Both the position numbers and the translations under genes were made by a program. The notes under the pieces are model-generated. The model saw only the letters and a program-made list of their open reading frames with translations. It was not told the origin of the DNA and did no database searches. Of a DNA stretch of 64,000 nucleotides, positions 17,750-26,273 are shown piece by piece; within the stretch, counting starts at the first letter, position 1, and each line of letters begins with the position of its first letter. Origin of the DNA: an uncultured Clostridia bacterium (lineage in GTDB: Bacteria > Bacillota > Clostridia > Christensenellales > Borkfalkiaceae); assembly GCA_934254725.1 (NCBI GenBank), contig CAKQLR010000005.1:1-64000 (forward strand), given 5' to 3'.

Positions 17750-19120
17750 TTATTCGCTCCAGATTGTTTCGCGAATGATTTCGCAAACCGTGGGGTGCGG
17801 GAATACAAGTTTTTTGATGACTTCTATATCGACTTCGAGGTCAATAAGAGCGGATACCGCAACGATATATTCGCTTGCGTAAGAGCCTATGATGTGCGCG
17901 CCTACGAGCGTGTTCGTCTTGGTGTTTACAACGAGTTTGCAGATACCCGAAAGGTCGGTGTTTTCCGCAACGTATCTTCCGGAATACATAAGCGAAAGTT
18001 TAAGGGTTTTAACGGAAAGTCCCTTAGCCTTTGCGCTCTCCTCCGTTTCGCCTACGGAGCCGATTTCGGGAGTGGTGTAAACTACGGAAGGGATTACGTT
18101 GTAACGCATATGATCCTTTTTGCCGGTGATGTTGTTTACGGCAACTTCTGCTTCTCTGTAAGCGGTATGTGCAAGCATTATCTTGCCGTTTACGTCGCCT
18201 ACCGCATAAACGTTGGCAACGTTGGTCATCATCTTGTCGTCGGTAACGATTGCGCCGCGTTCGAGATTTACGCCGATGTTTTCAAGACCGAAGCCCTGAG
18301 TAACCGCGCGTCTGCCGATGGAGCAAAGAACTTTATCAGCCTTAACTTTTTCGGTTTTGCCGTCTTTTTCGAATACTACGCCGTCCGCTTCAACAGCCGT
18401 AACCTTTGCGCCGAGACGGAATTCAACGCCCTTCTTTTCAAGCGCTTTCTGAAGCAAACCGGAAATTTCCGCATCGGTAGGACCTGCGATTTTGTTCATC
18501 ATTTCGATGACTACGACTTTGCTTCCTACGGACGAGAAATACGAAGCCATTTCGAGACCGATAACGCCGCCGCCTATAACAGCGAGCGTGCCGGGGATCT
18601 CTTTAAGGTCGAGTATCTCTTTATTGGTCATAACGTAACCTGCTGCGAGGTTTTCCCTGAGACCGGTAATCGGGGGAACTACGGGCATGGAGCCGGTAGC
18701 TATTATAAGTTTTTCGGCAAGGTACTGAACGCCCTTAGCTTCTACTATGATGCCGCCTTCGCCTTTGCCTATGATTTTGCCTTCTGCTTCAACCATAGTT
18801 ACGCCTGCTTTTTTAAGCTGACCTTTTACGCCGCTGACAAGCGTTTTAACAACGCCGTTCTTTCTTTCTACTACAAAAGCCTGGTCAACGCCGCTCTCTA
18901 CCTTAACCGAAACGCCGAAGTCTTTTGCGTGGTTAGCGTAATCGAGCACCTTTGCCGAATAAAGGAAAGTTTTGGAAGGAACGCAGCCTTCGTTAAGGCA
19001 AACGCCGCCGAAATGTTCCTTTTCGATTACCATGGTTTTAAGACCTGCATGACCTGCGCGTTCTGCGGCTAAGTATCCGCCCGGACCGCCGCCGAGTACT
19101 ATTACTTGATATTTATCCAT
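17750..19120 (-). CDS. lpdA: Dihydrolipoamide dehydrogenase (E3)
   Basis: 456 residues, normal length. It has the N-terminal FAD motif GGGPGGYLAAERAG, the redox disulfide GGVCLNEGCVPSK, the NAD-binding GGGVIGLEMAS, the second FAD motif YAVGDVNG, and the C-terminal catalytic His-Glu in HPTVCEIIRE. It reoxidises the lipoyl arms of the E2 encoded upstream and passes electrons to NAD+. It lies between E2 and E1 in the operon, so this complex has its own E3 rather than borrowing one. The order E2-E3-E1 is unusual, as most PDH and acetoin operons start with E1. Confidence 0.95.
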   Translation of the reverse strand: MDKYQVIVLGGGPGGYLAAERAGHAGLKTMVIEKEHFGGVCLNEGCVPSKTFLYSAKVLDYANHAKDFGVSVKVESGVDQAFVVERKNGVVKTLVSGVKGQLKKAGVTMVEAEGKIIGKGEGGIIVEAKGVQYLAEKLIIATGSMPVVPPITGLRENLAAGYVMTNKEILDLKEIPGTLAVIGGGVIGLEMASYFSSVGSKVVVIEMMNKIAGPTDAEISGLLQKALEKKGVEFRLGAKVTAVEADGVVFEKDGKTEKVKADKVLCSIGRRAVTQGFGLENIGVNLERGAIVTDDKMMTNVANVYAVGDVNGKIMLAHTAYREAEVAVNNITGKKDHMRYNVIPSVVYTTPEIGSVGETEESAKAKGLSVKTLKLSLMYSGRYVAENTDLSGICKLVVNTKTNTLVGAHIIGSYASEYIVAVSALIDLEVDIEVIKKLVFPHPTVCEIIRETIWSE

Positions 19121-19192
19121 AATAAAATTATCTCCTGAATAATCCTGTAAATAATCTGTTTTTATCGAGCCGTATCCTATGCCCCGTTTTTA

Positions 19193-20824
19193 TCAGAAGC
19201 AGAGGTTAAGACTGAAGTTCTCAAGGAACTCTTTAAGCTCTTTAAGGAATCTCGCCGCGGGAGCTCCGTCCAACGCTCTGTGGTCGAACGTGAGCGAAAG
19301 GGTCATAGCCTGGTAAGGTACAGCCTGTCCGTTTGCGCCGAGTTTAACTCTCGTTTCGAGCGCGCATACGCCGAGGATACCCGTCTGCGGGGGATTGATA
19401 ACCGGCGTGAAGCTTTCAATGCCGAATACGCCGATGTTGGAAATGGTGAACGAACCGCCGCTCATAAGGTCGGGCTTAAGGGTGCCTGCCTGAGCTTCTT
19501 TAGCGAGCTTCTTTGCGTTTACCGCAACTTCGGTCAAAGACATTTTATCTGCGCCGAAAAGGACGGGAACAAGAAGTCCCTTGGGCGTATCGACCGCAAT
19601 ACCGATGTTAGCGGAGGAGAAATATCTCATAGTGTCGCCGTTTACGAGGTTTGCGTTGAGTCCTTTGTGGTTAAGTATAACTCTCGAAACAGCGTAAATG
19701 ATAATATCGTTGAACGTGATGTTCGGGAGATTTAATCTTTCCGCGTTAGCCTTAATGAACGCGCGGAGAGCTATAATGTTGGTGCAGTCGAAGGAGATGT
19801 TCTCGGTAAGCTGAGCCATAGACGAAAGGCTGTTCATCATGTTTCTTGCTATAACCTTGCGCATATTGGACATCTTTTCTTCGGTGTAAGCGCGAACGTC
19901 CGTTGCGGGAGCTTCTGCCTTTGCGGCGGGTGCTGCGGCTACGGGAGCTTCGGTTGCCTGAACTGTCTTGATTCCGTTTGCGGCAGCGTAGCGAACGTCT
20001 TTTTCTACTATTCTGCCCTTAGGTCCGGTTGCGGTGCAAGCGGCAAGTTCAACGCCGAGCTTTTCGGCAAGCGCTTTTGCTCTCGGGGAAGCGAATATTC
20101 TTCCGTTTTCAGTCGTAGCCGTTTTACCCTCTGCTTTGACGGTTTCCGTCTTAGCGGTTTCAACGGGTTTAGCTTCTTCCGTAGCCGCAGCTGCGGGTGC
20201 GGAAGCGCCGGGTGCAAAGCAGGAAACGTCGTCGCCCTTGGTTCCTACCGCGCAAACGGGTACGAGTACGGGGACTTCGTCGCCGTCCTTATAAAACTGA
20301 GCGAGTATTTCGCCTTCTACTTCGCTTTCCTGATCGAAAGCGGCTTTATCTGTTTCGTAGCTGAAGAGAACTTCGCCTACGGAAACATGCTCGCCTACTT
20401 TTTTGTGCCATTTGGTGAGTATGCACTGCTCTACCGTAATACCCTGTTTGGGCATGAGAACGGGTTTTGCGTTAGTTGCAACCACGGGCTTAGCTTCTGC
20501 GGTTTTTGCTTCCAACGTCGTCGCCGCGGGAGCTTCTGCCTTTGCCGCTTCAGCTTTTCCGCCGACAAATTCGGAAATATCCTCGCCCTTGTTACCTATG
20601 ACGCAAACGGGTACGAGTACGGGTACTTCGTCGCCGTCGTTAAAGAGCTGTACGAGTATTTCGCCTTCTACTTCGCTTTCCTGGTCGAAGGAAGACTTAT
20701 CCGTTTCGTAGCTGAAGAGGACTTCGCCTACGGAAACGTGCTCGCCTACTTTTTTATGCCATTTGGTAAGTATACACTGTTCTACAGTTATACCTTGCTT
20801 TGGCATCAATACCGGTTTTGCCAT
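19193..20824 (-). CDS. Dihydrolipoamide acyltransferase (E2) with two near-identical lipoyl domains
   Basis: 543 residues. Two lipoyl domains (residues about 2-82 and 119-199) are almost identical; the lipoyl lysines are K43 and K160 in the ETDK motif. An Ala/Pro-rich linker follows, then a peripheral subunit-binding domain (about 242-282, FASPRAKALAEKLGVEL) and the acyltransferase core ending with the catalytic FDHRALDG. It carries acyl groups from E1 to CoA. The lipoyl copies are 351 bp apart and very similar at DNA level, indicating recent duplication or gene conversion. It follows the sorbose-1-phosphate-reductase-like gene after a hairpin-rich 118-bp gap. Confidence 0.93.
   Translation of the reverse strand: MAKPVLMPKQGITVEQCILTKWHKKVGEHVSVGEVLFSYETDKSSFDQESEVEGEILVQLFNDGDEVPVLVPVCVIGNKGEDISEFVGGKAEAAKAEAPAATTLEAKTAEAKPVVATNAKPVLMPKQGITVEQCILTKWHKKVGEHVSVGEVLFSYETDKAAFDQESEVEGEILAQFYKDGDEVPVLVPVCAVGTKGDDVSCFAPGASAPAAAATEEAKPVETAKTETVKAEGKTATTENGRIFASPRAKALAEKLGVELAACTATGPKGRIVEKDVRYAAANGIKTVQATEAPVAAAPAAKAEAPATDVRAYTEEKMSNMRKVIARNMMNSLSSMAQLTENISFDCTNIIALRAFIKANAERLNLPNITFNDIIIYAVSRVILNHKGLNANLVNGDTMRYFSSANIGIAVDTPKGLLVPVLFGADKMSLTEVAVNAKKLAKEAQAGTLKPDLMSGGSFTISNIGVFGIESFTPVINPPQTGILGVCALETRVKLGANGQAVPYQAMTLSLTFDHRALDGAPAARFLKELKEFLENFSLNLCF
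20228..20821 (-). repeat. Direct repeat of lipoyl-domain coding sequence inside the E2 gene
   Basis: The segments at about 20579-20821 and 20228-20470 encode lipoyl domains that differ at only a handful of residues, e.g. ETDKSSF versus ETDKAAF. Long runs are identical at DNA level. The repeat unit is about 243 bp and the offset is 351 bp. Recombination between copies could remove one lipoyl domain. Confidence 0.85.
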
Positions 20825-20877
20825 TTTATATTGTTAACCTCCGTATTATTATATATGTGAGCCTTTTTTGGCAAATA

Positions 20878-20928
20878 CCCCGTTTATCGCGCATTATCGG
20901 CATTTTTCTGCCCCGCGCGACAAACGGG
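20878..20928 (-). other. Long intra-operon hairpin between the MDR and E2 genes
   Basis: CCCGTTTATCGCGC (20879-20892) pairs with GCGCGACAAACGGG (20915-20928): 13 of 14 positions are complementary, and the remaining one is a G-U pair in the minus-strand RNA. The loop holds a small inner stem (GGCA with TGCC). No T run follows on the minus strand, so it is probably not a terminator; RNA processing or stability control between operon segments is more likely. Confidence 0.65.
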
Positions 20929-20942
20929 AATTATTTATTATG

Positions 20943-22205
20943 TTATATGGGTTTCGCGTTCTTTAACAAGTACTTCTCAGCTTCCTCGCTCCAGATGCCG
21001 TTATGGCGTTCGCAGATTTCCGCAAGCGCTTTGAAGAACGGATCGGTTTCGCCGAGTTTAGCAAAGTCCTCTATAGCCGTCATAGGCATGGAAATGTTCG
21101 TATAAACGAGCTTCTTTGCGCCTTTGATGTTGGGAAGATTCATAACGGTAGGAATAACGCTGTCAAGTCCGCCGACGTGAGAAATCATTATAGCGGGGTT
21201 GATTCTTCCTGCGGCTGCAAGCGCGAGAGCTTCTCTCATATCGTCGGTGTTGCCGCCCGAAGTACCGGTTATTCTGTGGAACGCATAGTGTACGTCGTAG
21301 AAGTTGAACTTCGCGGAGAAGTCGCTCTTTAAAGGACCTGCGAAGAAGTTGAGGCAGCCGCCGTCTCCGAGAAGCGCGTCGCCCTGTTCTACGAGGAAGG
21401 ATACGGGAGCGTAAACGAATACGTCGTCAAAGCCCTTGCCTCCGTTGAGAGATTTCATATATTCAACGGGATTTTCAACCGTAGCGGTGTTAACGTAAAC
21501 GAGTTTAACGCCGTTCTTTGCAGCGTCTTCTACGGTAAGAAGGGAAGCCGCGCGAGCAAGTCTTGCGTCGTCAATATCGGTAACGACCATAAGCGAAGGC
21601 TTTCTGTCGCAGTGAATACCGTAGTCTACGCAACCGAGACCCATAGGACCTGCGCCTGCAAGTATAGCAACCGCGCCGCCCTCTTTAATACCCATAACGT
21701 GGGTGTGGTTTTCGTACTTGGTGTGATAGTTTTCGTGATAACCCGCGATTATGCAGGAAACGGGTTCGGAAAGCGAAGCTTTGAAATAGCAATCGGATTC
21801 GTAAGGAAGTAAGCAATCGCACTCCATAACTTCGTTAGGAATGACAACTTTTGTAGCGTCTCCGCCGATGAACTTGTAGGAATATCCGGGAGCGTAAGCC
21901 GAGCCTTTGTAGTTAAGCGCCGGCTGAATGGAATATTTCTGACCGGGTTTGAACTTATGCTGCCACTTTTTGCCTACTTCGAGAATTTCGCCGCAGAATT
22001 CGTGACCGATGATGGTCGGGTTTTCGGCAACGTCTTCCGGAACGCGCTTATGAGCCGCGCCCTGTTCCATAGCTTTGAAGGTGGACATGCAAATACTGTC
22101 CGATACAACCGTGGCAAGAATTTCGTCGTCCTTGATTGCGGGGAGTTCAAACTCTTCCAGACGGAGATCTTCCTTTCCGTAAAGTCTAACTGCTTTGGTT
22201 TTCAT
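20943..22205 (-). CDS. Zinc-type alcohol dehydrogenase, L-sorbose-1-phosphate reductase-like
   Basis: 420 residues, medium-chain dehydrogenase family. The N-terminal catalytic domain contains SDSICMSTFKA and GHEFCGEILEVGKKWQHKFKPG; the nucleotide domain has GAGPMGLGCVDYG. The length and the PEDVAENPTIIGHEFCGEI stretch resemble SorE, which reduces L-sorbose 1-phosphate to glucitol 6-phosphate using NAD(P)H. The operon also holds a glucitol-6-phosphate-dehydrogenase-like SDR, so a two-step epimerising shuttle through a polyol phosphate is plausible. The real substrate may be another 1-phospho-ketose made by the kinase of this operon. Confidence 0.75.
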   Translation of the reverse strand: MKTKAVRLYGKEDLRLEEFELPAIKDDEILATVVSDSICMSTFKAMEQGAAHKRVPEDVAENPTIIGHEFCGEILEVGKKWQHKFKPGQKYSIQPALNYKGSAYAPGYSYKFIGGDATKVVIPNEVMECDCLLPYESDCYFKASLSEPVSCIIAGYHENYHTKYENHTHVMGIKEGGAVAILAGAGPMGLGCVDYGIHCDRKPSLMVVTDIDDARLARAASLLTVEDAAKNGVKLVYVNTATVENPVEYMKSLNGGKGFDDVFVYAPVSFLVEQGDALLGDGGCLNFFAGPLKSDFSAKFNFYDVHYAFHRITGTSGGNTDDMREALALAAAGRINPAIMISHVGGLDSVIPTVMNLPNIKGAKKLVYTNISMPMTAIEDFAKLGETDPFFKALAEICERHNGIWSEEAEKYLLKNAKPI

Positions 22206-22232
22206 AATGTATTTACCTCACGTTTTATTTTT

Positions 22233-23261
22233 CTATTTTGAAAGAGAGCGGCGATATTTTTCCGCTTCCCAATTGTTGATGAAATCGATGTCTTTTTCGT
22301 TCATAAGGGAAAGCTCGAGATTATTTTCGGCTAAAACCTTTAAAACGAACAGATACGCGAACAGCGTTTCTTCGAGCGTCTGCGCTTCTTTAAGAGTGGT
22401 GTGATATTCCACGCTGCCGTTCTTTATCTGAATTTTTTCGGGCGAGAACGCCATCATATTGTTAAGATATACAAGCTGATCGGGATAGAGAGAGTTCTTG
22501 TCGAGCATAGCTTTATCCACGGTGTGAGTTTTAACGAAATCGTTTATAACCTTCGTTTCAGAAAGGTAAACGTTTTCGCCCGTTTGCTTTAAGCTAACCG
22601 TTCTGTACTCGTCTTTCAAACCGAAATACGCGACTATCGCGTTGTTTACTTCCTCGTTTAAGGAAATAACTCTTTCCTTATCGTCGCCGTTTACAACAAG
22701 CCCGTGGTTCTTCATAAAGATGACTTCGGCATATTTTCCGGTTTTTTCTTTATATTCTTTAAGAGCTTCACCCATCTTGACGGAAAGCATAAATCCGGGG
22801 TCTACGTACGGTAAGAAAACGTAACCGAAATCGCTCTTCCCGAAGATTTTTTCCGCAAGTTCCTCGCCGTTTTTACAGCAAGTCAAAAGGTTTGCGTATA
22901 TAGAATGGGTGTGTATAACGTACTTTTTAAGAACTGAGTGAAAACCTACTTCAACGCTCGGACGGAGCGCGGCAAGTCCCTCCTGCTTCAACGTCGCTTC
23001 GGCGGTAACCTGCTTATTCAAAGCCTCGTAATCTCTGCCGTCGGACAAATCGACGCTTTCGTAAAAAGCCTTAATTTTCTTTAAATCCATTGGGACGTAA
23101 GCGGTGTTCTCGTCGATGTCTTTCAACTTAAAGCCGGAAGCCTTTATGTACATAACGTCGCCGTCTTTAACCGAAGTGTTTCCGCCTCCTCCCTGAGTAT
23201 AATCGACCCTCGCCCCAGCATAGGAGGAAATGTCGATAAGTTCAGAAATTGCTTTTGTCAT
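22233..23261 (-). CDS. Class II aldolase, RhaD/YuxG aldolase-domain-like
   Basis: 342 residues. The class II aldolase fold is evident: GGGGNTSVK for phosphate binding, the catalytic Glu in SVEVGFH, the zinc histidines in VIHTHS, and MKNHGLVV. It resembles the N-terminal aldolase half of bifunctional RhaD-RhaE proteins that split L-rhamnulose 1-phosphate to dihydroxyacetone phosphate and L-lactaldehyde, but here without the fused dehydrogenase. The operon's separate SDR could take that role. All catalytic residues I can check are present, so it should be active. It lies 27 bp upstream of the MDR gene. Confidence 0.8.
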   Translation of the reverse strand: MTKAISELIDISSYAGARVDYTQGGGGNTSVKDGDVMYIKASGFKLKDIDENTAYVPMDLKKIKAFYESVDLSDGRDYEALNKQVTAEATLKQEGLAALRPSVEVGFHSVLKKYVIHTHSIYANLLTCCKNGEELAEKIFGKSDFGYVFLPYVDPGFMLSVKMGEALKEYKEKTGKYAEVIFMKNHGLVVNGDDKERVISLNEEVNNAIVAYFGLKDEYRTVSLKQTGENVYLSETKVINDFVKTHTVDKAMLDKNSLYPDQLVYLNNMMAFSPEKIQIKNGSVEYHTTLKEAQTLEETLFAYLFVLKVLAENNLELSLMNEKDIDFINNWEAEKYRRSLSK

Positions 23262-23342
23262 TTTTATCTCCTTTATCTATTTTGAATAGTTAATCGGGAG
23301 GGAAAAACCCCTTTATCGAAGCTTTTCCGCCGATTTTCGTTT

Positions 23343-24635
23343 TTACGCTTCTATACCGAATGCCGCGTTGATGGCTTCTACTTCCTTATCGGTAATCTTT
23401 ACTATCTCGCCGAGAAGTCCGCCGTGGATAAGCGTGTTTGCGGTAAATTCAACTACTTCGAGAGCGTCGAACGCTTCGATAAGAGTCTTGCCTACGGCTA
23501 TAACGCTGTCGTTTTCGATGAGGATGACAGGGTGTTTTTCGCTCAATGCGTTTACGACTTTTTCGGGAGCGGTTATGTTAGTTCCGTAGGGAAGCCTTAC
23601 GAGGTCACGAATCTTAATATAGGATTCGGGTATCGTTCTGCTGTCTATTTCCTTACGAGTAATGCCGAACGCAAGTATGTTGGTAGGCTGAGCTACTACG
23701 ATTGCGTTGAATTCCGGATGAGCTTCGTAAATCATTTTATGAAGCGTTGCCGAACGGGACGGACGTTTGCCTGCCTCTCTCCAGCCGTTTTCTACGCGAA
23801 CGAGGTCCTGAGGTTCAAGCTGTTTTCTGTCCTTGCCGTAAGGAGTGATAATGAACGCTTTGTCGTTCAGTCTTTCGGAGAATGTACCCATCGTGCTGGA
23901 GAACAAGTCCTGATCGTACGCCCTGTGAATAAGCGTGCACATCTTGTTTCTTATCTCCTTTTCGGTGGAAGAAATCTCCGAGGGAATAAACTCGCCGAGC
24001 ATAGTTTTGCCTTTTTCTTCGGCAAGCTTAATCTGTTCCTCGGTAAGCGGATAAGCTTTGCCGAGAAGTTTGGAAGTTATATCTATCTTAGCGCATCTTT
24101 CGAGAGTTTCGAACTTCATGAATGCGTCGAAAAGGTCTAAACCGCAGGTAACTACGCCGTGGTTTTCCATAATTACCACGTCGAAGCCCTTTTTAATTTC
24201 CGCCGCGATAGCCTCGCCGAGTTCGATGCTGCCCGGTACTTCGTACTTAGCTATACCTACCTTGCCGCATACGAGTTCGGTCGTGGGGATAATCCTCGTG
24301 TTGGGGATTTTTCTTATCAAGCTGTAGCTTACGAGCGAAGGAGAATGCGCATGCACTACCGCTTTTACGCCCGGTCTCGTTTTGTAAACGAGTTTGTGGA
24401 AAGGAAGTTCTACCGACGGTTTATATTTACCTATAATGGTTCCGTCCGGCTTAACCTGACAAATATCCGCAGGGGTAAGCGCGCCCTTGTCTATTCCGGA
24501 AGGCGTAATCCAGATGTTGCCGTCGCTATCCATAATGGAAAGATTGCCGCCCGAAGTGGTGGTCATCTGCTTTCTGTAAATTCTGTTAATGGTAAGCACT
24601 ATTTGCTCAGCGGGGTGCATAAATTTGTAATCCAT
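23343..24635 (-). CDS. Tandem class II aldolase, second domain degenerate
   Basis: 430 residues from the ATG at 24635, which has AAGGAG six bases ahead; the longer frame to 24668 has no such site. Residues 1-210 form a complete class II aldolase domain: TSGGNLS, SVELPFHKLVY with the catalytic Glu, VVHAHSP zinc histidines, MENHGVV. Residues about 220-430 repeat the fold but carry STMGTFSE instead of GGN-S and VVAQPT where the His-x-His should be, so this half should not bind zinc. The first half is fuculose- or rhamnulose-phosphate aldolase-like. The second may be structural or regulatory. It follows the kinase gene. Confidence 0.82.
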   Translation of the reverse strand: MDYKFMHPAEQIVLTINRIYRKQMTTTSGGNLSIMDSDGNIWITPSGIDKGALTPADICQVKPDGTIIGKYKPSVELPFHKLVYKTRPGVKAVVHAHSPSLVSYSLIRKIPNTRIIPTTELVCGKVGIAKYEVPGSIELGEAIAAEIKKGFDVVIMENHGVVTCGLDLFDAFMKFETLERCAKIDITSKLLGKAYPLTEEQIKLAEEKGKTMLGEFIPSEISSTEKEIRNKMCTLIHRAYDQDLFSSTMGTFSERLNDKAFIITPYGKDRKQLEPQDLVRVENGWREAGKRPSRSATLHKMIYEAHPEFNAIVVAQPTNILAFGITRKEIDSRTIPESYIKIRDLVRLPYGTNITAPEKVVNALSEKHPVILIENDSVIAVGKTLIEAFDALEVVEFTANTLIHGGLLGEIVKITDKEVEAINAAFGIEA

Positions 24636-24739
24636 AAAAAACTCCTTTTTATTGCGGTTTGCCGTCACCCGATAAATACGTTTTTTCAGCCGAAACCGCC
24701 GAAATTTATTTCTCGTTATTTTCCCTGTTATTGCGCTTT

Positions 24740-26203
24740 TTAAACTTTTTCTATAATGCTTTTGAATTTTTCGTAATCCGAAACATATTCGCCCGTGGGA
24801 GCGTATTCCTTAACGTCGCCGCCCGCGCCTATAAGCTTTTTGGCTTCTTTAAGGTCTTTTACCTCGTCGAGGGCTATCATCTGAACGGCTATATTGCCTA
24901 GAGCCGTAGCTTCCGAAGGACCAGCAACGACCTTTACGCCGCATATATCCGCGGTCATTTTACAAAGAATTTCAGCCTTGCAACCGCCGCCTATAACATT
25001 GATTGCGCCGAATTTCTTGCCGGTAAGCTTCTGAATGGATTCGAGAGTGTATCTGTATTTAAGTGCAAGGCTTTCATAAATACATCTTGCGAATTCGCCT
25101 ATCGTATTCGGCTCGTTCTGCCCCGTCTTGCGGCAGAATTCGCGGATTCTTTCGGGCATGTTGCCGGGGTTGTCGAACGCGGGGTAATCGGGGTCGATAT
25201 AGCAAACGGATTTAGACTTGGAAGCCATATCCGCAAGCTCCGCAAACGAATACAGGTTGCCTTCTTTTTCCCAGCGACGGCGGGACTCCTGTATAATCCA
25301 AAGCCCCATTATGTTCTTTAAAAATCTGATAGACTTGTTGTAACCGCCTTCGTTAGTGAAGTTCTGAGCGAAGCTTTCGTCCGTCAGAACGGGCTTGTCA
25401 AGCTCGACGCCCATAAGCGACCATGTTCCGCAGGAAATATAGCAGGTGTTTTCCATATCGGCGGGAACAGCCGCAACCGCAGAACCGGTGTCGTGCGTGC
25501 AAACGGCTATTACAGGAACGGTATCTATACCGAGTTCCTCACAAATTTCCTTTTTAACGTTTCCGTAAACGTGACCGCTCGGAACTATTTCCGGCAGTTT
25601 TTTAACGTCGAAACCGATTTTCTCGATAGTCTCGTAATCCCAATCTCCCGTAACGGGGTTGATCATCTGCGAGGTGGAAGCTATGGTATATTCCGCAACC
25701 TTTGCGCCCGTAAGCATATACGCCATAAGATCGGGCATAAACAACATACAATCAGACCTTTCATAAGCCTCTTTATCCTCGTTTACCGATACGTACAACT
25801 GAAAAAGCGTGTTGAAACGCATAAACTGCGTACCCGTGCGTTTATAAAGATTTTCCTTTCCTCCGAAAAGGGGGAAAACTTTTTCCATAGCACCCTCGGT
25901 ACGAAGGTCGCGGTAATGATAGGGCGTGTTGATGAGGTCGCCTTTCTTATCTATAAAGCCGTAATCGACGCCCCAGGTGTCAATACCTATCGAGTCGAAA
26001 CCGCCCGCCTGTTTGGCTTTGACGATACCCGTCTTTATCTCGTGAAAAAGTCTTAAAAAATCCCAGTACAACTTGCCGTTCAAAGATACGGGGTCGTTGG
26101 AAAAACGGTGAACTTCCGTATAAACTATTTTGCCGTCCGTCTTTTCTCCGATAAACGCCCTGCCGTTGGACGCGCCGAAGTCAAATGCAAGAACTCTTTT
26201 CAT
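24740..26203 (-). CDS. rhaB: FGGY-family sugar kinase, rhamnulokinase-like
   Basis: 487 residues from the ATG at 26203 (AAGGAAA upstream); a longer frame starts 13 codons earlier without support. FGGY kinase features are the N-terminal phosphate loop DFGASNGRA, IDTWGVDYGF, the HDTGSAVA motif and the C-terminal GGGCKAEILCKMTADICGVKV. DFGASNGRA and the YHYRDLRT region are characteristic of rhamnulokinases, which phosphorylate L-rhamnulose at C1 with ATP. With two aldolases downstream it should make the 1-phosphate that they cleave. No rhamnose isomerase is in the window. L-fuculose or sorbose are alternative substrates. Confidence 0.85.
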   Translation of the reverse strand: MKRVLAFDFGASNGRAFIGEKTDGKIVYTEVHRFSNDPVSLNGKLYWDFLRLFHEIKTGIVKAKQAGGFDSIGIDTWGVDYGFIDKKGDLINTPYHYRDLRTEGAMEKVFPLFGGKENLYKRTGTQFMRFNTLFQLYVSVNEDKEAYERSDCMLFMPDLMAYMLTGAKVAEYTIASTSQMINPVTGDWDYETIEKIGFDVKKLPEIVPSGHVYGNVKKEICEELGIDTVPVIAVCTHDTGSAVAAVPADMENTCYISCGTWSLMGVELDKPVLTDESFAQNFTNEGGYNKSIRFLKNIMGLWIIQESRRRWEKEGNLYSFAELADMASKSKSVCYIDPDYPAFDNPGNMPERIREFCRKTGQNEPNTIGEFARCIYESLALKYRYTLESIQKLTGKKFGAINVIGGGCKAEILCKMTADICGVKVVAGPSEATALGNIAVQMIALDEVKDLKEAKKLIGAGGDVKEYAPTGEYVSDYEKFKSIIEKV

Positions 26204-26227
26204 AAAAATGTTTCCTTGTGTTTTATT

Positions 26228-26241
26228 AGAAAGCGTTTTCA
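26228..26241 (-). promoter_or_regulatory. Possible catabolite-responsive (cre-like) site before the kinase gene
   Basis: Read on the minus strand, TGAAAACGCTTTCT departs by one or two bases from the CcpA cre pattern TGAAANCGNTTTCA. It lies about 25 bp upstream of the kinase start, inside the operon. An intra-operon cre could act as a roadblock, but a chance match is quite possible. Confidence 0.3.
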
Positions 26242-26273
26242 CGCTGTTTTGCCGCGATAAAAGCCCTTTTTTA

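Noticed and set aside
17795..19072. 425-codon open frame on the plus strand
   Set aside because: It is exactly antisense to the E3 gene, has Tyr/Phe/Arg-rich low-quality composition, and no ribosome site; long antisense frames arise from the codon bias of the real gene.
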